Positions 7,141 to 14,997 of a stretch of DNA of 34,907 nt are shown here, one piece after another. The DNA comes from JBLXBZ01 sp048265185 (GTDB lineage Bacteria; Pseudomonadota; Alphaproteobacteria; Rhizobiales; Stappiaceae). The notes below the pieces were generated by a model. It saw only the letters and a program-made list of their open reading frames with translations, was not told the origin of the DNA and did not search any database. Position 1 is the first letter of the stretch, and the number at the start of each line of letters is the position of its first letter. The translations under genes were made by a program, and so were the position numbers. The DNA is taken from positions 1 through 34,907 of the forward strand of contig JBLXBZ010000016.1 of NCBI GenBank assembly GCA_048265185.1, written 5' to 3'.

Positions 7141-8445
7141 TTACAGATTCAGCCGAACGCCAATTGAACGGGCATGGGCTTCCAGATTTTCCGCGTCGGC
7201 CAGCGTCATGGCCGCGGGACCAAGAATGCGCAAGTTGTCCGCGTCGCACTTCAGGAGCGAGGTGCGTTTGACGAAATCCAGAACCCCAAGGCCGGAGGAA
7301 AAGCGCGCGGAGCGCGCGGTGGGCAGAACGTGGTTCGAACCGCCAATATAGTCGCCAATCGCTTCGGGAGTGTGACGGCCAATGAAAACCGCTCCGGCGT
7401 TGCGAACCTTCTGCAGCAAGGCTTCGGGATCTTCCACCGCCAGCTCAAGATGTTCAGGCGCGATGCGATTGGCCAGAGGCATGGCTTCTTCGAGGTCGTT
7501 CACGATGATGATTGCGCCAAAGTCGCGCCAGCTCGCGGTTGCGATTTCCGCGCGTGGAAGGGTTTTAAGCTGATTTTCAACCGCCTGCTCGACGTCGCGG
7601 CCTAGGGCGGCGTCATCGGTGATGAGTATGGATTGTGAGCTGGCGTCATGCTCGGCCTGAGCAAGCAAGTCGGCCGCCAGCCAGTCAGGATTGTTGTCGG
7701 CGTCGGCTATGACCAATACTTCGGAGGGACCGGCGATCATATCAATGCCGACCGTTCCGAACACCCGGCGTTTGGCCGCGGCGACAAAGGCGTTTCCGGG
7801 GCCGACGATTTTGGACACGGGGGGGATTGTCTGCGTTCCATAGGCGAGAGCGGCGACGGCTTGCGCGCCGCCAATGCGGTAGATCTCAGACACGCCCGCC
7901 AAATGCGCCGCCACTAGAACAAGAGGGTTGAGCACGCCGTCCGGGCTTGGAACCACCATGACGACCCGCTCTACGCCTGCGACTTTGGCGGGAACGGCGT
8001 TCATAAGAACGGAGGAGGGGTAATTGGCGGTGCCGCCCGGAACATATAGCCCCACCGCTTCAACCGCGGTCCAGATGGAGCCCAGTTCGACGCCTATTGG
8101 GTCCGTATAGCGTTCGCTCTTTGGTAATTGACGGGAATGGTGCGCGCGAATTCTGTCGCGGGCGAGCGTCAGCGCGGCCAAGGTTTCGGCGCTTGCCTGC
8201 GCGACGGCCTTGTCAATCTCCGCAGCGCTGACGCGCAGCTCGTCCATTGTGGAGACGTCGAGGCGGTCGAAGCGGCGGGTATAGTCCAGAACAGCCGCGT
8301 CGCCGCGTGCGCGCACGTCCTCCAGAATATCTCGCGCGACGTCATCGACGTCTTTTGATGCTTCCCTTTTACCCGTCAGTAAATTGTTGAAGGCGTCGGC
8401 GAAATCTGCAGTTTTGGTTGATAGCCGTAAAACCACGCGGGTCAT
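7141..8445 (-). CDS. hisD: Histidinol dehydrogenase
   Basis: HisD oxidises L-histidinol to L-histidine in two NAD-dependent steps, the last reactions of histidine synthesis. The 434-residue product has the full family signature: YVPGGTANYPSSVLMNA, GGAQAVAALAYGTQT, KIVGPGNAFV, AGPSEVLVIAD, QAEHDASSQ (Glu265-His266) and APEHLEL (Glu331-His332, the catalytic pair), then GSNHVLPT near the zinc site. The start is uncertain. The ATG at 8445 directly abuts the ribosome-binding AGGAG, whereas the GTG at 8436, three codons on, stands 9 nt from it and may be the real start. As in related genomes, hisD sits here and not in the main his operon. Confidence 0.96.
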   Translation of the reverse strand: MTRVVLRLSTKTADFADAFNNLLTGKREASKDVDDVARDILEDVRARGDAAVLDYTRRFDRLDVSTMDELRVSAAEIDKAVAQASAETLAALTLARDRIRAHHSRQLPKSERYTDPIGVELGSIWTAVEAVGLYVPGGTANYPSSVLMNAVPAKVAGVERVVMVVPSPDGVLNPLVLVAAHLAGVSEIYRIGGAQAVAALAYGTQTIPPVSKIVGPGNAFVAAAKRRVFGTVGIDMIAGPSEVLVIADADNNPDWLAADLLAQAEHDASSQSILITDDAALGRDVEQAVENQLKTLPRAEIATASWRDFGAIIIVNDLEEAMPLANRIAPEHLELAVEDPEALLQKVRNAGAVFIGRHTPEAIGDYIGGSNHVLPTARSARFSSGLGVLDFVKRTSLLKCDADNLRILGPAAMTLADAENLEAHARSIGVRLNL

Positions 8446-8503
8446 CTCCTAGCGGGAGGGGCGGGAAAACCCTGGCGCACCTCGAAATGGAATATTGTTG
8501 CGT

Positions 8504-8521
8504 CGGGCGCTGGGACGCCCG
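8504..8521. repeat. Inverted repeat upstream of hisD
   Basis: CGGGCG pairs with CGCCCG around a 6-nt loop, in the space between DUF2948 and hisD. On the plus strand it is followed by an AT-rich run ending in TTTTAATTTTT, but no plus-strand gene reads into it. On the minus strand, where the genes lie, no T-tract follows. It could be a weak attenuator or mRNA processing site before hisD. Confidence 0.35.
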
Positions 8522-8553
8522 GATATTACGATTTTAATTTTTCCGACATGCGT

Positions 8554-9015
8554 TCATAGGGCGTCAAGGTCATGGGAAGGCAAGTGATCCGTCGCCCAAG
8601 CGGCGCCTAGATCCGCGAGCTGGCATTCAATGCACTCCACCTGAACGGCAAGGGCTCCGCCGCCGGAAAAATGCAAAGTGATGGTTCCCGAGGGCGCGTC
8701 GTCTGGCGTGAATTCGAGGGCGAGAAGCGACAAGATTTTGTCGCTCTTTTCGGGCTGCAAACCAAATGACTTTACGGATGTGACGCGTGAGAAAGACAGA
8801 GCGGCGCGGCGGCGCTCCAGCGACGCTTTTTTGAAAAAGCGCTTCAGGCCGCGGGGCGACGGTTTATCCCACGCGAAGCGGTTCATGGCCAGCGCCAGCA
8901 GCTTTTCTTTTGGCAGGAAGGTAATGTCCGCGACCTTGAGGACGGCGTCTTGCACCTGAGATGAAACCACCTGAAGGTCTTCAACGTCAAGCGCGACAAT
9001 TTTTAGTTGTGACAT
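8554..9015 (-). CDS. DUF2948 family protein
   Basis: This is a conserved alphaproteobacterial protein of unknown function, placed between murA and hisD in most genomes of the group. The product begins MSQLKIVALDVEDLQVVSSQ, has the FAWDKP segment and the ERRRAALSFSRV motif, and ends with a segment matching the IECQLADLGAAW pattern of the family. It is soluble. I chose ATG at 9015 (153 residues) because it gives the conserved N-terminus. ATG at 9036 is possible, and the longest frame would overlap the murA end. The stretch from murA's stop to this start is about 45 nt, so the genes are likely cotranscribed. Confidence 0.87.
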   Translation of the reverse strand: MSQLKIVALDVEDLQVVSSQVQDAVLKVADITFLPKEKLLALAMNRFAWDKPSPRGLKRFFKKASLERRRAALSFSRVTSVKSFGLQPEKSDKILSLLALEFTPDDAPSGTITLHFSGGGALAVQVECIECQLADLGAAWATDHLPSHDLDAL

Positions 9016-9061
9016 AACGCATCCATTTTCGAGCATCTTCAAGCGCAGATCAGAGAATAGC

Positions 9062-10354
9062 CTATTCCGAAATGCGTTCAATTATTGCGCCGCAACGCGA
9101 TAGTTTTTCTTCGAGGCGTTCGAAGCCGCGGTCCAGATGGTACACTCTGTTCACCGTCGTCTCCCCTTCCGCGGCGAGGCCGGCGATGACGAGCGAGACC
9201 GAAGCGCGTAAGTCCGTCGCCATGACAGGAGCCCCATGGAGGGTCTCCACGCCTTCGACTATCGCCTCGCGCCCGTCAATGCGAATGCGCGCTCCCAATC
9301 GCGCGAGTTCCTGAACATGCATGAAGCGATTTTCGAAAATTGTCTCGCGAATGCGGCTGGAACCTTTCGCCCGGGTCATGAGCGCCATGAATTGCGCCTG
9401 TAGATCCGTGGGGAAGCCGGGATATGGTTCGGTGGTCATATCGACCGGAGAGATTCCGTCGCCGTTGCGACGAACGCGCAAGCCGCTTCCCGTGTCCGTG
9501 ATTTCAGCCCCTGTCTGGCGTAGAATGTCCAAAGCGCTGTCGAGCAGGTCCGCGCGCGCGCCTTCCAAAACCACGTCGCCGCCGGTCATGGCTACGGCCA
9601 TGGCGTAAGTGCCTGTTTCAATGCGATCCGGGATGACGGGATGGCGGTGAGCGCCCAGACGCTCCACCCCTTGAATGTGAATTGTTTTGGTTCCTGCACC
9701 CTCGACTTTCGCGCCCATGCCGATGAGACAATTGGCCAGATCCGTGATTTCCGGTTCGCAGGCCGCGTTTTCAATCACCGTTTCTCCGCGCGCCAATGTC
9801 GCCGCCATCAGCACTGTGTGGGTCGCGCCGACGGAAACTTTCGGGAAATTTACTCGATTGCCTATCAGGCCGCCTTTGGGCGCTTTGACGATGACGTAGC
9901 CCTGATCGATTTCTACGTCCGCGCCTAGGGCCTCAAGACCGGTGATGAAAAAATCGACGGGACGCGTGCCGATGGCGCAGCCGCCGGGCAGAGAGACCCG
10001 GGCCACGCCCATGCGCGCAAGCAGGGGGCCGACGACCCAGAAGCTCGCGCGCATTTTGGACACAAGCTCATAGGGCGCCGTGGTGTCGACGATGTTTTTC
10101 GCGCTTAAATGCACCGTTTGCCCCGTCATGGGATCTTGGCCGGGCCGTTTGCCGTCAACCGAATAGTCAACGCCGTGATTGGTGAGAATTTGCGTAAGCT
10201 GGGCGACGTCGCGCAAACGCGGGACATTCTCCAGCGTTAATGTCTGATCGGACAGCAATGAGGAGATCATTAATGGAAGGGCTGCGTTTTTCGCGCCCGA
10301 GATGGGCAGGGAGCCGTTTAGTCGCCGCCCGCCGATGATTTTAATCTTGTCCAT
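9062..10354 (-). CDS. murA: UDP-N-acetylglucosamine 1-carboxyvinyltransferase
   Basis: MurA transfers enolpyruvate from PEP to UDP-GlcNAc, the first committed step of peptidoglycan synthesis, and is the fosfomycin target. From the ATG at 10354 the product has 430 residues, the usual length. It shows ISGAKNAALP (Lys22, Asn23), the catalytic-loop cysteine in PGGCAIGTRPVD (Cys126), Arg131, and TEPYPGFPTDLQAQ with the late catalytic Asp. The C-terminal HLDRGFERLEEKL is also typical. Cys126 is the normal residue, so no intrinsic fosfomycin resistance is expected from it. GGAAAG upstream supports this start over a 22-codon extension. Confidence 0.97.
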   Translation of the reverse strand: MDKIKIIGGRRLNGSLPISGAKNAALPLMISSLLSDQTLTLENVPRLRDVAQLTQILTNHGVDYSVDGKRPGQDPMTGQTVHLSAKNIVDTTAPYELVSKMRASFWVVGPLLARMGVARVSLPGGCAIGTRPVDFFITGLEALGADVEIDQGYVIVKAPKGGLIGNRVNFPKVSVGATHTVLMAATLARGETVIENAACEPEITDLANCLIGMGAKVEGAGTKTIHIQGVERLGAHRHPVIPDRIETGTYAMAVAMTGGDVVLEGARADLLDSALDILRQTGAEITDTGSGLRVRRNGDGISPVDMTTEPYPGFPTDLQAQFMALMTRAKGSSRIRETIFENRFMHVQELARLGARIRIDGREAIVEGVETLHGAPVMATDLRASVSLVIAGLAAEGETTVNRVYHLDRGFERLEEKLSRCGAIIERISE

Positions 10355-10505
10355 GAATGATCTTTCCGAAGTCGTGACTGATGTCCGTTCCCACGCCGGA
10401 CAGAAGGCCTCGTCTAGCATTTGAGGCTATGGGGAGGCAAGTTTGGCGGGGGCTTTGAAGAATATTTATAAGAGGTGTCATTTTTCGGGTGAAAAAATGC
10501 CGATT

Positions 10506-10661
10506 TTATGATGCGGAAGGGCCGTTTTTGTCGGGCGTTGCATCTTGCTGAGTTTTTTGCGCCGCCTTGCGTTTCTTCAAATTGATGCGCAAAGCCTCCG
10601 CGAGGCGTTTTTCGCGCTCCTGTTCTTTCTTCAGCTGTTCTTTCTTTTTTTGGTCGTTCAT
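10506..10661 (-). CDS. Small Lys/Glu-rich coiled-coil protein upstream of murA
   Basis: This is a 51-residue protein beginning MNDQKKKEQLKKEQEREKRL and continuing with LAEALRINLKKRKAAQK, then a short polar tail. Nearly the whole chain is predicted helix with a heptad-like spread of Lys and Glu. Short proteins of this type, with the LAEALRxNLKKRK segment, are common near murA in alphaproteobacteria and their function is unknown. The ATG has only a weak GAGCG ribosome site, and a GTG 15 nt upstream in frame is an alternative start. It is transcribed with the same orientation as murA, about 150 nt upstream of it. The codon and residue pattern strongly favours this frame over a longer overlapping ORF (10414-10830). 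Confidence 0.72.
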   Translation of the reverse strand: MNDQKKKEQLKKEQEREKRLAEALRINLKKRKAAQKTQQDATPDKNGPSAS

Positions 10662-10877
10662 CGTGTTGACGCTCACTTGGTTCGGATCGTGCCATGGGGC
10701 GGGGCGTCGCCTCCGGTTCTGGCGTCGCAGGTCTGCCGTGATAATTGGTGAACGCGCATGTTGTCAAAACACTCACGCGCGGCGCTGGAGAAATAATGAT
10801 TTCAATAAATCTCATATGTATTGGGCGCATTCAATAATTGTTCAGATAAGCGTATTTGTGATGTTGGCAATCAATGG

Positions 10878-10906
10878 TTGAATTTTTCTTACCATATGCT
10901 TTTATT
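10878..10906 (+). promoter_or_regulatory. Possible promoter of the RTX/DUF4214 gene
   Basis: TTGAAT (10878-10883) and TTTATT (10901-10906) stand 17 bases apart, about 55 bases before the start codon in an AT-rich stretch. The -35 box is good and the -10 box poor. The rest of the gap from 10662 is AT-rich and shows no gene. Confidence 0.3.
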
Positions 10907-10960
10907 TGTTTTGCATGACTTAGGTTTTTGCGTCGCTCAGACTAGAGGGGGTGAGTGAAG

Positions 10961-11902
10961 ATGACTAAATTCGTGACATACAAACCTTATAACATGGCGA
11001 CGACCTCGCTTTTAAGCGGGCAGGTCGTCGCTGCGACGTCTTCTGAACTTCTTCTGGTTAATGGCGAAAAGGCCGCTTATTTCTACGGCCATGGGGTGAA
11101 CTATTTGGCGAATGGAGCCATCACTTCTGGAACAGTGGTGGGCTACGCCGAATATTGGGATGGGGAGCTTGTGGGCGCCGTCACCGGCGGCGAAATGCCC
11201 GCGGTCAACGTGGCGCGCTATATTGTCACCAATGACGCGTGGGGGGTGTATAATGAGCTGTTGTCTGGAGACGACGAGCTTTACGGGTCCAATTTTGACG
11301 ACGCTCTCTATGGTTTTGCGGGCGATGATTTTTTCTGGGGAGGAGGCGGGCGCAATCTGCTGGATGGCGGCGCTGGTCTGGACGTGGTTTCATATGACGG
11401 CGCGCGAGCCGATTACGACGTTTCAAATGATGCTGGCTTGTGGGTGGTGAGCAAGCATGGCGGCGGGCGAGTTGACGCCTTGAGCAATATGGAGCGCTTG
11501 AGCTTCGCAGATGGCGACGTCTATATCGATAATGATTCCGCGCAGGTTTATCGTTTGTATCAAGCGGCCTTCGCCCGAACGCCAGACGCGGAAGGTCTGC
11601 GCCATAATATTGCTCTGGTTGATCAGGGAATGAGCTTGGAGCAGATGTCGAACGCATTCGTCGCCTCGGCGGAATTCGCTCAGCTATATGGGGAACAAAT
11701 TGGCGACAAGACGTTTATCGAGACGCTTTATAATAACATTCTCGGCCGGGAGGGCGAGGCGCAAGGGGTAAACGGCTGGTTAGCCCTTTTGGTTAGCGGC
11801 GAGCAGACGCGGGCGCAGGTGTTGCAAGGGTTTTCCGAAAGCCCGGAGAATATCAATCTCGTGGCGACGCAGATCGAGGGGGGGATATTTCTGGAGGGCT
11901 AA
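10961..11902 (+). CDS. RTX-repeat / DUF4214 secreted protein
   Basis: This is a 313-residue acidic protein, probably exported by a type I system. An N-terminal region of about 95 residues has no family I recognise. It is followed by degenerate calcium-binding RTX nonapeptides (about 101-145: LSGDDELYG, FAGDDFFWG, NLLDGGAGLDVV) and a DUF4214 domain (about 195-300) with the paired motifs VYRLYQAAFARTPDAEGL and FIETLYNNILGREGEAQGV. DUF4214 is often found in secreted or surface proteins of alphaproteobacteria. There is no N-terminal signal peptide, which agrees with type I secretion. ATG at 10961 stands about 9 nt after AGGGGG; a GTG at 10955 is an alternative. No exporter genes lie nearby, so it would have to use one encoded elsewhere. 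Confidence 0.82.
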   Translation: MTKFVTYKPYNMATTSLLSGQVVAATSSELLLVNGEKAAYFYGHGVNYLANGAITSGTVVGYAEYWDGELVGAVTGGEMPAVNVARYIVTNDAWGVYNELLSGDDELYGSNFDDALYGFAGDDFFWGGGGRNLLDGGAGLDVVSYDGARADYDVSNDAGLWVVSKHGGGRVDALSNMERLSFADGDVYIDNDSAQVYRLYQAAFARTPDAEGLRHNIALVDQGMSLEQMSNAFVASAEFAQLYGEQIGDKTFIETLYNNILGREGEAQGVNGWLALLVSGEQTRAQVLQGFSESPENINLVATQIEGGIFLEG

Positions 11903-12048
11903 CACGCGGGGTTGGTGATCATTTCCATGCGTTTGTCGATTTTATTGAGGTAAGTCTGGAGTTTGTCGGCGTCTGTCGTCAGAGTAAGGGTTTCGCTGCG
12001 CTTGATCCGTCTATAAAGATCATAAACGCTTATGGTTCTTATGGCGCG
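11899..12048 (-). pseudogene. Relic ORF without start codon
   Basis: A minus-strand frame is open from just after TGA at 12051 to the TAG at 11899-11901. It reads as protein-like sequence: SVYDLYRRIKRSETL, then DADKLQTYLNKIDKRMEM. It has no ATG, GTG or TTG in its first 40 codons. A GTG in another frame lies just upstream at about 12054, so one base change in length could join them. The C-terminal part would form an amphipathic helix. I do not recognise a family. It may be the broken end of a small gene, or chance. Confidence 0.3.
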
Positions 12049-12082
12049 TCACAAATTGGCGACGTTACTCGAAAGATTTTTT

Positions 12083-13354
12083 ATGCCGAAAAGACATATT
12101 CTTTTTCTGCATGGTTATGACCTGCGCGGGGCAAAGCATTATCACGCCATGATGGAAAGAGAATTGGCTCGGTTTTCCAGCGCACGCGCCGTTCCATGCG
12201 AAATTTCACAGTTGCAACGAAAGGAGCGCTCCGCAGGCGTTTGCGAGGGAGTTGGTTCCGCGGAAAAAGTCGGCGCTGACGCCGGCGATATGGACGCTTT
12301 CTGGACGATGAGCAGTCGCTGGGGGACGGAAAGCGTTGAAGCGCAGGTGCATTTTCTTGGCTGGCGCGACATGGCGGTTCGTGATTTCAAGATCGCGCCG
12401 ATCAAGCGGATGCGCCAGGGATTGTCGACCTTCGCAGCTTTCGCTTTTGGGCGCGGGGTTCGCGGAGGCTATGCCGCCGTTTTTCGTCAAAATTGGCAAG
12501 CGGGTTTGTTTTTCATTTATCCAGCCTTCGTGTTGACGGTGTTCGCCTTGTTGTCGGCGGTTTGCGCGTTTTTCGGGGCGAAAGAGCTCTTTAGGGGAAA
12601 CTGGGTGGTTGGCGTGGCCATTCTCGCCGCCGCCGTGGCTTCTCCATGGACGTTTCATTGGCTGAGCCGCTTCGCGGAGAAACGAACCTATCTTTGGTAT
12701 CTGGTCAATGACTGGATCTCTATTCGGCGGCTGGCGCAGGACAAGGATCCGGAAATGAGCGCGCGCATCGAGGAGTTCGCCACAAAAATCATCGACGTTT
12801 GCGACAGCTCCGGCCCTGACGAAGAGGTGCTGGTTATTGGCCATAGTTCGGGAAGTTTTCTTGCCGTCTATGCGATGGAGCGGGTGTTGGCCAATCGTCC
12901 GGATTTCGGGAAAGACCGGCGCCGTCCCATTCTATTGACGCTTGGGTCTGCGTTTTCTTACGTGGGAGAGTTTTCCGGCGCCGTTGGCTTTGGGCGGGCC
13001 CTGACGCGCTTGAGCGGCGCGCGCCATGTGGACTGGGTGGATGTTTTCGCGCCGCAGGACATCATGTCGGTGGGCCGCTTTGATCCGGTTCGCGCTTACG
13101 CCAGCGAGGAAAAAGGGCCGCTTGGCGCGGGGCCGAAACTTGTCAGCGCCAGAATTTCCGACGGTCTCGATCAGGCGTTATATGAGCATATTCGCTGGCG
13201 TTTTTTTGATCTGCATTTTTGTTATTTCTGCGCGACGTCGTCTTTCGCGGGAAAGACGGCGGAGTTTTACGACTTGTATGACGTGATCACAGGCGTTTCG
13301 CCGAGGACGCCGCTGGGGTTATCTGGCTCGGGCAATAGCGAGCCGGGAAATTAA
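12083..13354 (+). CDS. Membrane-anchored alpha/beta hydrolase
   Basis: This is a 423-residue predicted hydrolase with two membrane segments in the middle of the chain (about 142-166 and 173-193). The fold is split. An N-terminal strand HILFLHGYD gives the oxyanion-hole region, the membrane hairpin follows, then VLVIGHSSGS with the nucleophile elbow G-H-S-S-G (Ser255), and Asp/His candidates beyond. Similar proteins of unknown substrate occur in alphaproteobacteria, and a lipase or esterase activity is likely. The start is uncertain: ATG at 12083 gives the conserved strand directly, ATG at 12032 would add 17 residues, and neither has a strong ribosome site. It is not obviously in an operon with its neighbours, though the amidase follows in the same direction after 75 bases. 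Confidence 0.75.
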   Translation: MPKRHILFLHGYDLRGAKHYHAMMERELARFSSARAVPCEISQLQRKERSAGVCEGVGSAEKVGADAGDMDAFWTMSSRWGTESVEAQVHFLGWRDMAVRDFKIAPIKRMRQGLSTFAAFAFGRGVRGGYAAVFRQNWQAGLFFIYPAFVLTVFALLSAVCAFFGAKELFRGNWVVGVAILAAAVASPWTFHWLSRFAEKRTYLWYLVNDWISIRRLAQDKDPEMSARIEEFATKIIDVCDSSGPDEEVLVIGHSSGSFLAVYAMERVLANRPDFGKDRRRPILLTLGSAFSYVGEFSGAVGFGRALTRLSGARHVDWVDVFAPQDIMSVGRFDPVRAYASEEKGPLGAGPKLVSARISDGLDQALYEHIRWRFFDLHFCYFCATSSFAGKTAEFYDLYDVITGVSPRTPLGLSGSGNSEPGN

Positions 13355-13429
13355 GCGTTTGAAACGGGTGGAATTTTTTGATCCACTAGCGTGTCTGTGA
13401 ATGGGTTCTGCGCAAGTGGGGAAAAGTAT

Positions 13430-14704
13430 ATGGGTGAAATCGTCGAAAAGGCCAAAGCCGCCATTGGCGAGGTGGAAAACCTTGGCGAAATGGCGGGGCG
13501 GATTTTCACTCGTTTTGATCCGGCTGCGATCTTGCGCGACGCGGAGCGCGCGCAGGCTTTGGTGGAGGCGTCGCCGGAGCCTTTGCCGCTTGCGGGAAAG
13601 CTGGTGTCGGTCAAGGATTTGTTCGACGAAAAGGGCGAGCGCACCACCGCCGGGTCGCGTCTGCTGATGGATCGGCCAGAGGCGGGGGAAGATTGCACGG
13701 TCGTGGCGCGTATGAAAGCGGCCGGTGCGGTGATGTTTGGCCGCACGGCCATGAGCGAGTTCGCTTATTCGGGCGTTGGCCTGAATCCGCATTACGGCAC
13801 GCCGGGAAACGTTTTTGACGAGACAAGGATTCCGGGCGGATCCACCTCTGGCGGCGGGGTCAGCGCTGGGCTCGGGCTTGTAGATATCGCGCTGGGTACG
13901 GATACGGGTGGGTCGGTGCGCATTCCCGCTGCGATAAATGGTCTGTATGGCTTCAAACCAACGCAAAGCGCCGTACCGCTGACAGGCGTTCATTCGCTTT
14001 CCACCTCGCTGGACAGCGCCGGTCCGCTGTGCCGTGATTTGGCGACGTTAGTCGCAGCTTTTGCCGTAATGAGCGCCAGCGCGCCGGTGGAGGCGGCGAA
14101 GGCTGACGTAAAGCTCAGGCTCGCCGTTCCTGTGGGCGCATTCGTGTCCGATCTGGATGCCCAAGTGGCGGCGGATTACAAGACGGCGCTCCAACGGCTT
14201 GAAGCGGCTGGGCATCATTTCGTTGAAATTGATATGAGTTTTCTTCAGGACGCCATAGGCTTGAACCGGACTATCGTGGCCAGTGAAGCGCTGGCGCAAT
14301 ATCGCGATAATTTGGATCTATTAGAGGTTATAGGCGACCCGCATGTTCTCAAACGCATTCGGTTCGCCGAAACGGTGAGCGAAGCGGAACTGGCGGAAGG
14401 CTATAAGGCGCGAGCCGCCTTGGTGGAGAGATTTTGCGAAGAAATGAGCGAGGTCGACGCGCTTGCAGCTCCCACGCTTCAACGCATGGCGCCGACGATT
14501 GAGGAAACGAAATCGGATTTTGACCGGTTGAACGCCGCGATGCTGAGGAACACCTCCCTGATCAATCTGGCGGATGGTTGCGCCATTTCAATGCCGGTTG
14601 CGAGCGAAGGGGCGGCGTCTCCGGGGGCGCTGATGCTGGCGCAGGCAAAAGGGCGTGACCGGCGGCTCTTGCGGGCGGCTTGGGGTGTCGATCGAGCGCT
14701 TTGA
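13430..14704 (+). CDS. Amidase signature family hydrolase
   Basis: This is a 424-residue hydrolase of carboxylic amides with the Ser-cisSer-Lys triad of the amidase signature family. Visible are Lys62 in SVKDLFD, Ser138 in PGGSTSGGG and nucleophile Ser162 in GTDTGGSVRIPA. The spacings (76 and 24 residues) are as in known members. It is soluble, without a signal peptide. ATG at 13430 is preceded by GGGGA at good spacing and preferred over a GTG at 13391. It lies before a peptide-type ABC operon but is separated by a 290-base AT-rich gap with its own signals, so cotranscription is doubtful. It could act on imported amides; GatA-type activity is less likely because there is no gatB/gatC nearby. 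Confidence 0.87.
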   Translation: MGEIVEKAKAAIGEVENLGEMAGRIFTRFDPAAILRDAERAQALVEASPEPLPLAGKLVSVKDLFDEKGERTTAGSRLLMDRPEAGEDCTVVARMKAAGAVMFGRTAMSEFAYSGVGLNPHYGTPGNVFDETRIPGGSTSGGGVSAGLGLVDIALGTDTGGSVRIPAAINGLYGFKPTQSAVPLTGVHSLSTSLDSAGPLCRDLATLVAAFAVMSASAPVEAAKADVKLRLAVPVGAFVSDLDAQVAADYKTALQRLEAAGHHFVEIDMSFLQDAIGLNRTIVASEALAQYRDNLDLLEVIGDPHVLKRIRFAETVSEAELAEGYKARAALVERFCEEMSEVDALAAPTLQRMAPTIEETKSDFDRLNAAMLRNTSLINLADGCAISMPVASEGAASPGALMLAQAKGRDRRLLRAAWGVDRAL

Positions 14705-14925
14705 CGATCCGTCCATGAGCGCGCCGCTATAGACAAGAGCGCGCTTTATGGGGCGTCTTCATAAAAAATGACATTGAGAAAAGGTGAGAGACCTCCGGAG
14801 GCAGGAGTTCCCCGAGATGTGCAATTTTATCTAAAATATATAAAAATCAATATTTTATGAGATTTTGTCGATTCGATCTACGAACGACTTGATTCAATAT
14901 CTTTACATTGCGAAGGCATTTAAAT

Positions 14926-14942
14926 ATGAGTTTATAACTCAT
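14926..14942. promoter_or_regulatory. Candidate operator palindrome before the peptide ABC operon
   Basis: ATGAGTT-TAT-AACTCAT is a perfect 7-bp inverted repeat with a 3-bp centre, 55 bases upstream of the first permease gene in an AT-rich gap. This suits a dimeric repressor of the GntR or similar type. No regulator gene is adjacent. The gap 14705-14997 otherwise holds a short CCTCCGGAGG palindrome (14792-14801) and no gene. Confidence 0.5.
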
Positions 14943-14997
14943 CATTAAATGACTGACTCACGTCTGATCAGCCCGCCGTCTCGCAAAGAATTTCAAA

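Noticed and set aside
10414..10830. 138-codon minus-strand ORF upstream of murA
   Set aside because: Pro/Arg-rich, low-complexity sequence in the wrong frame. The 51-residue frame at 10506-10661 has the protein-like pattern.
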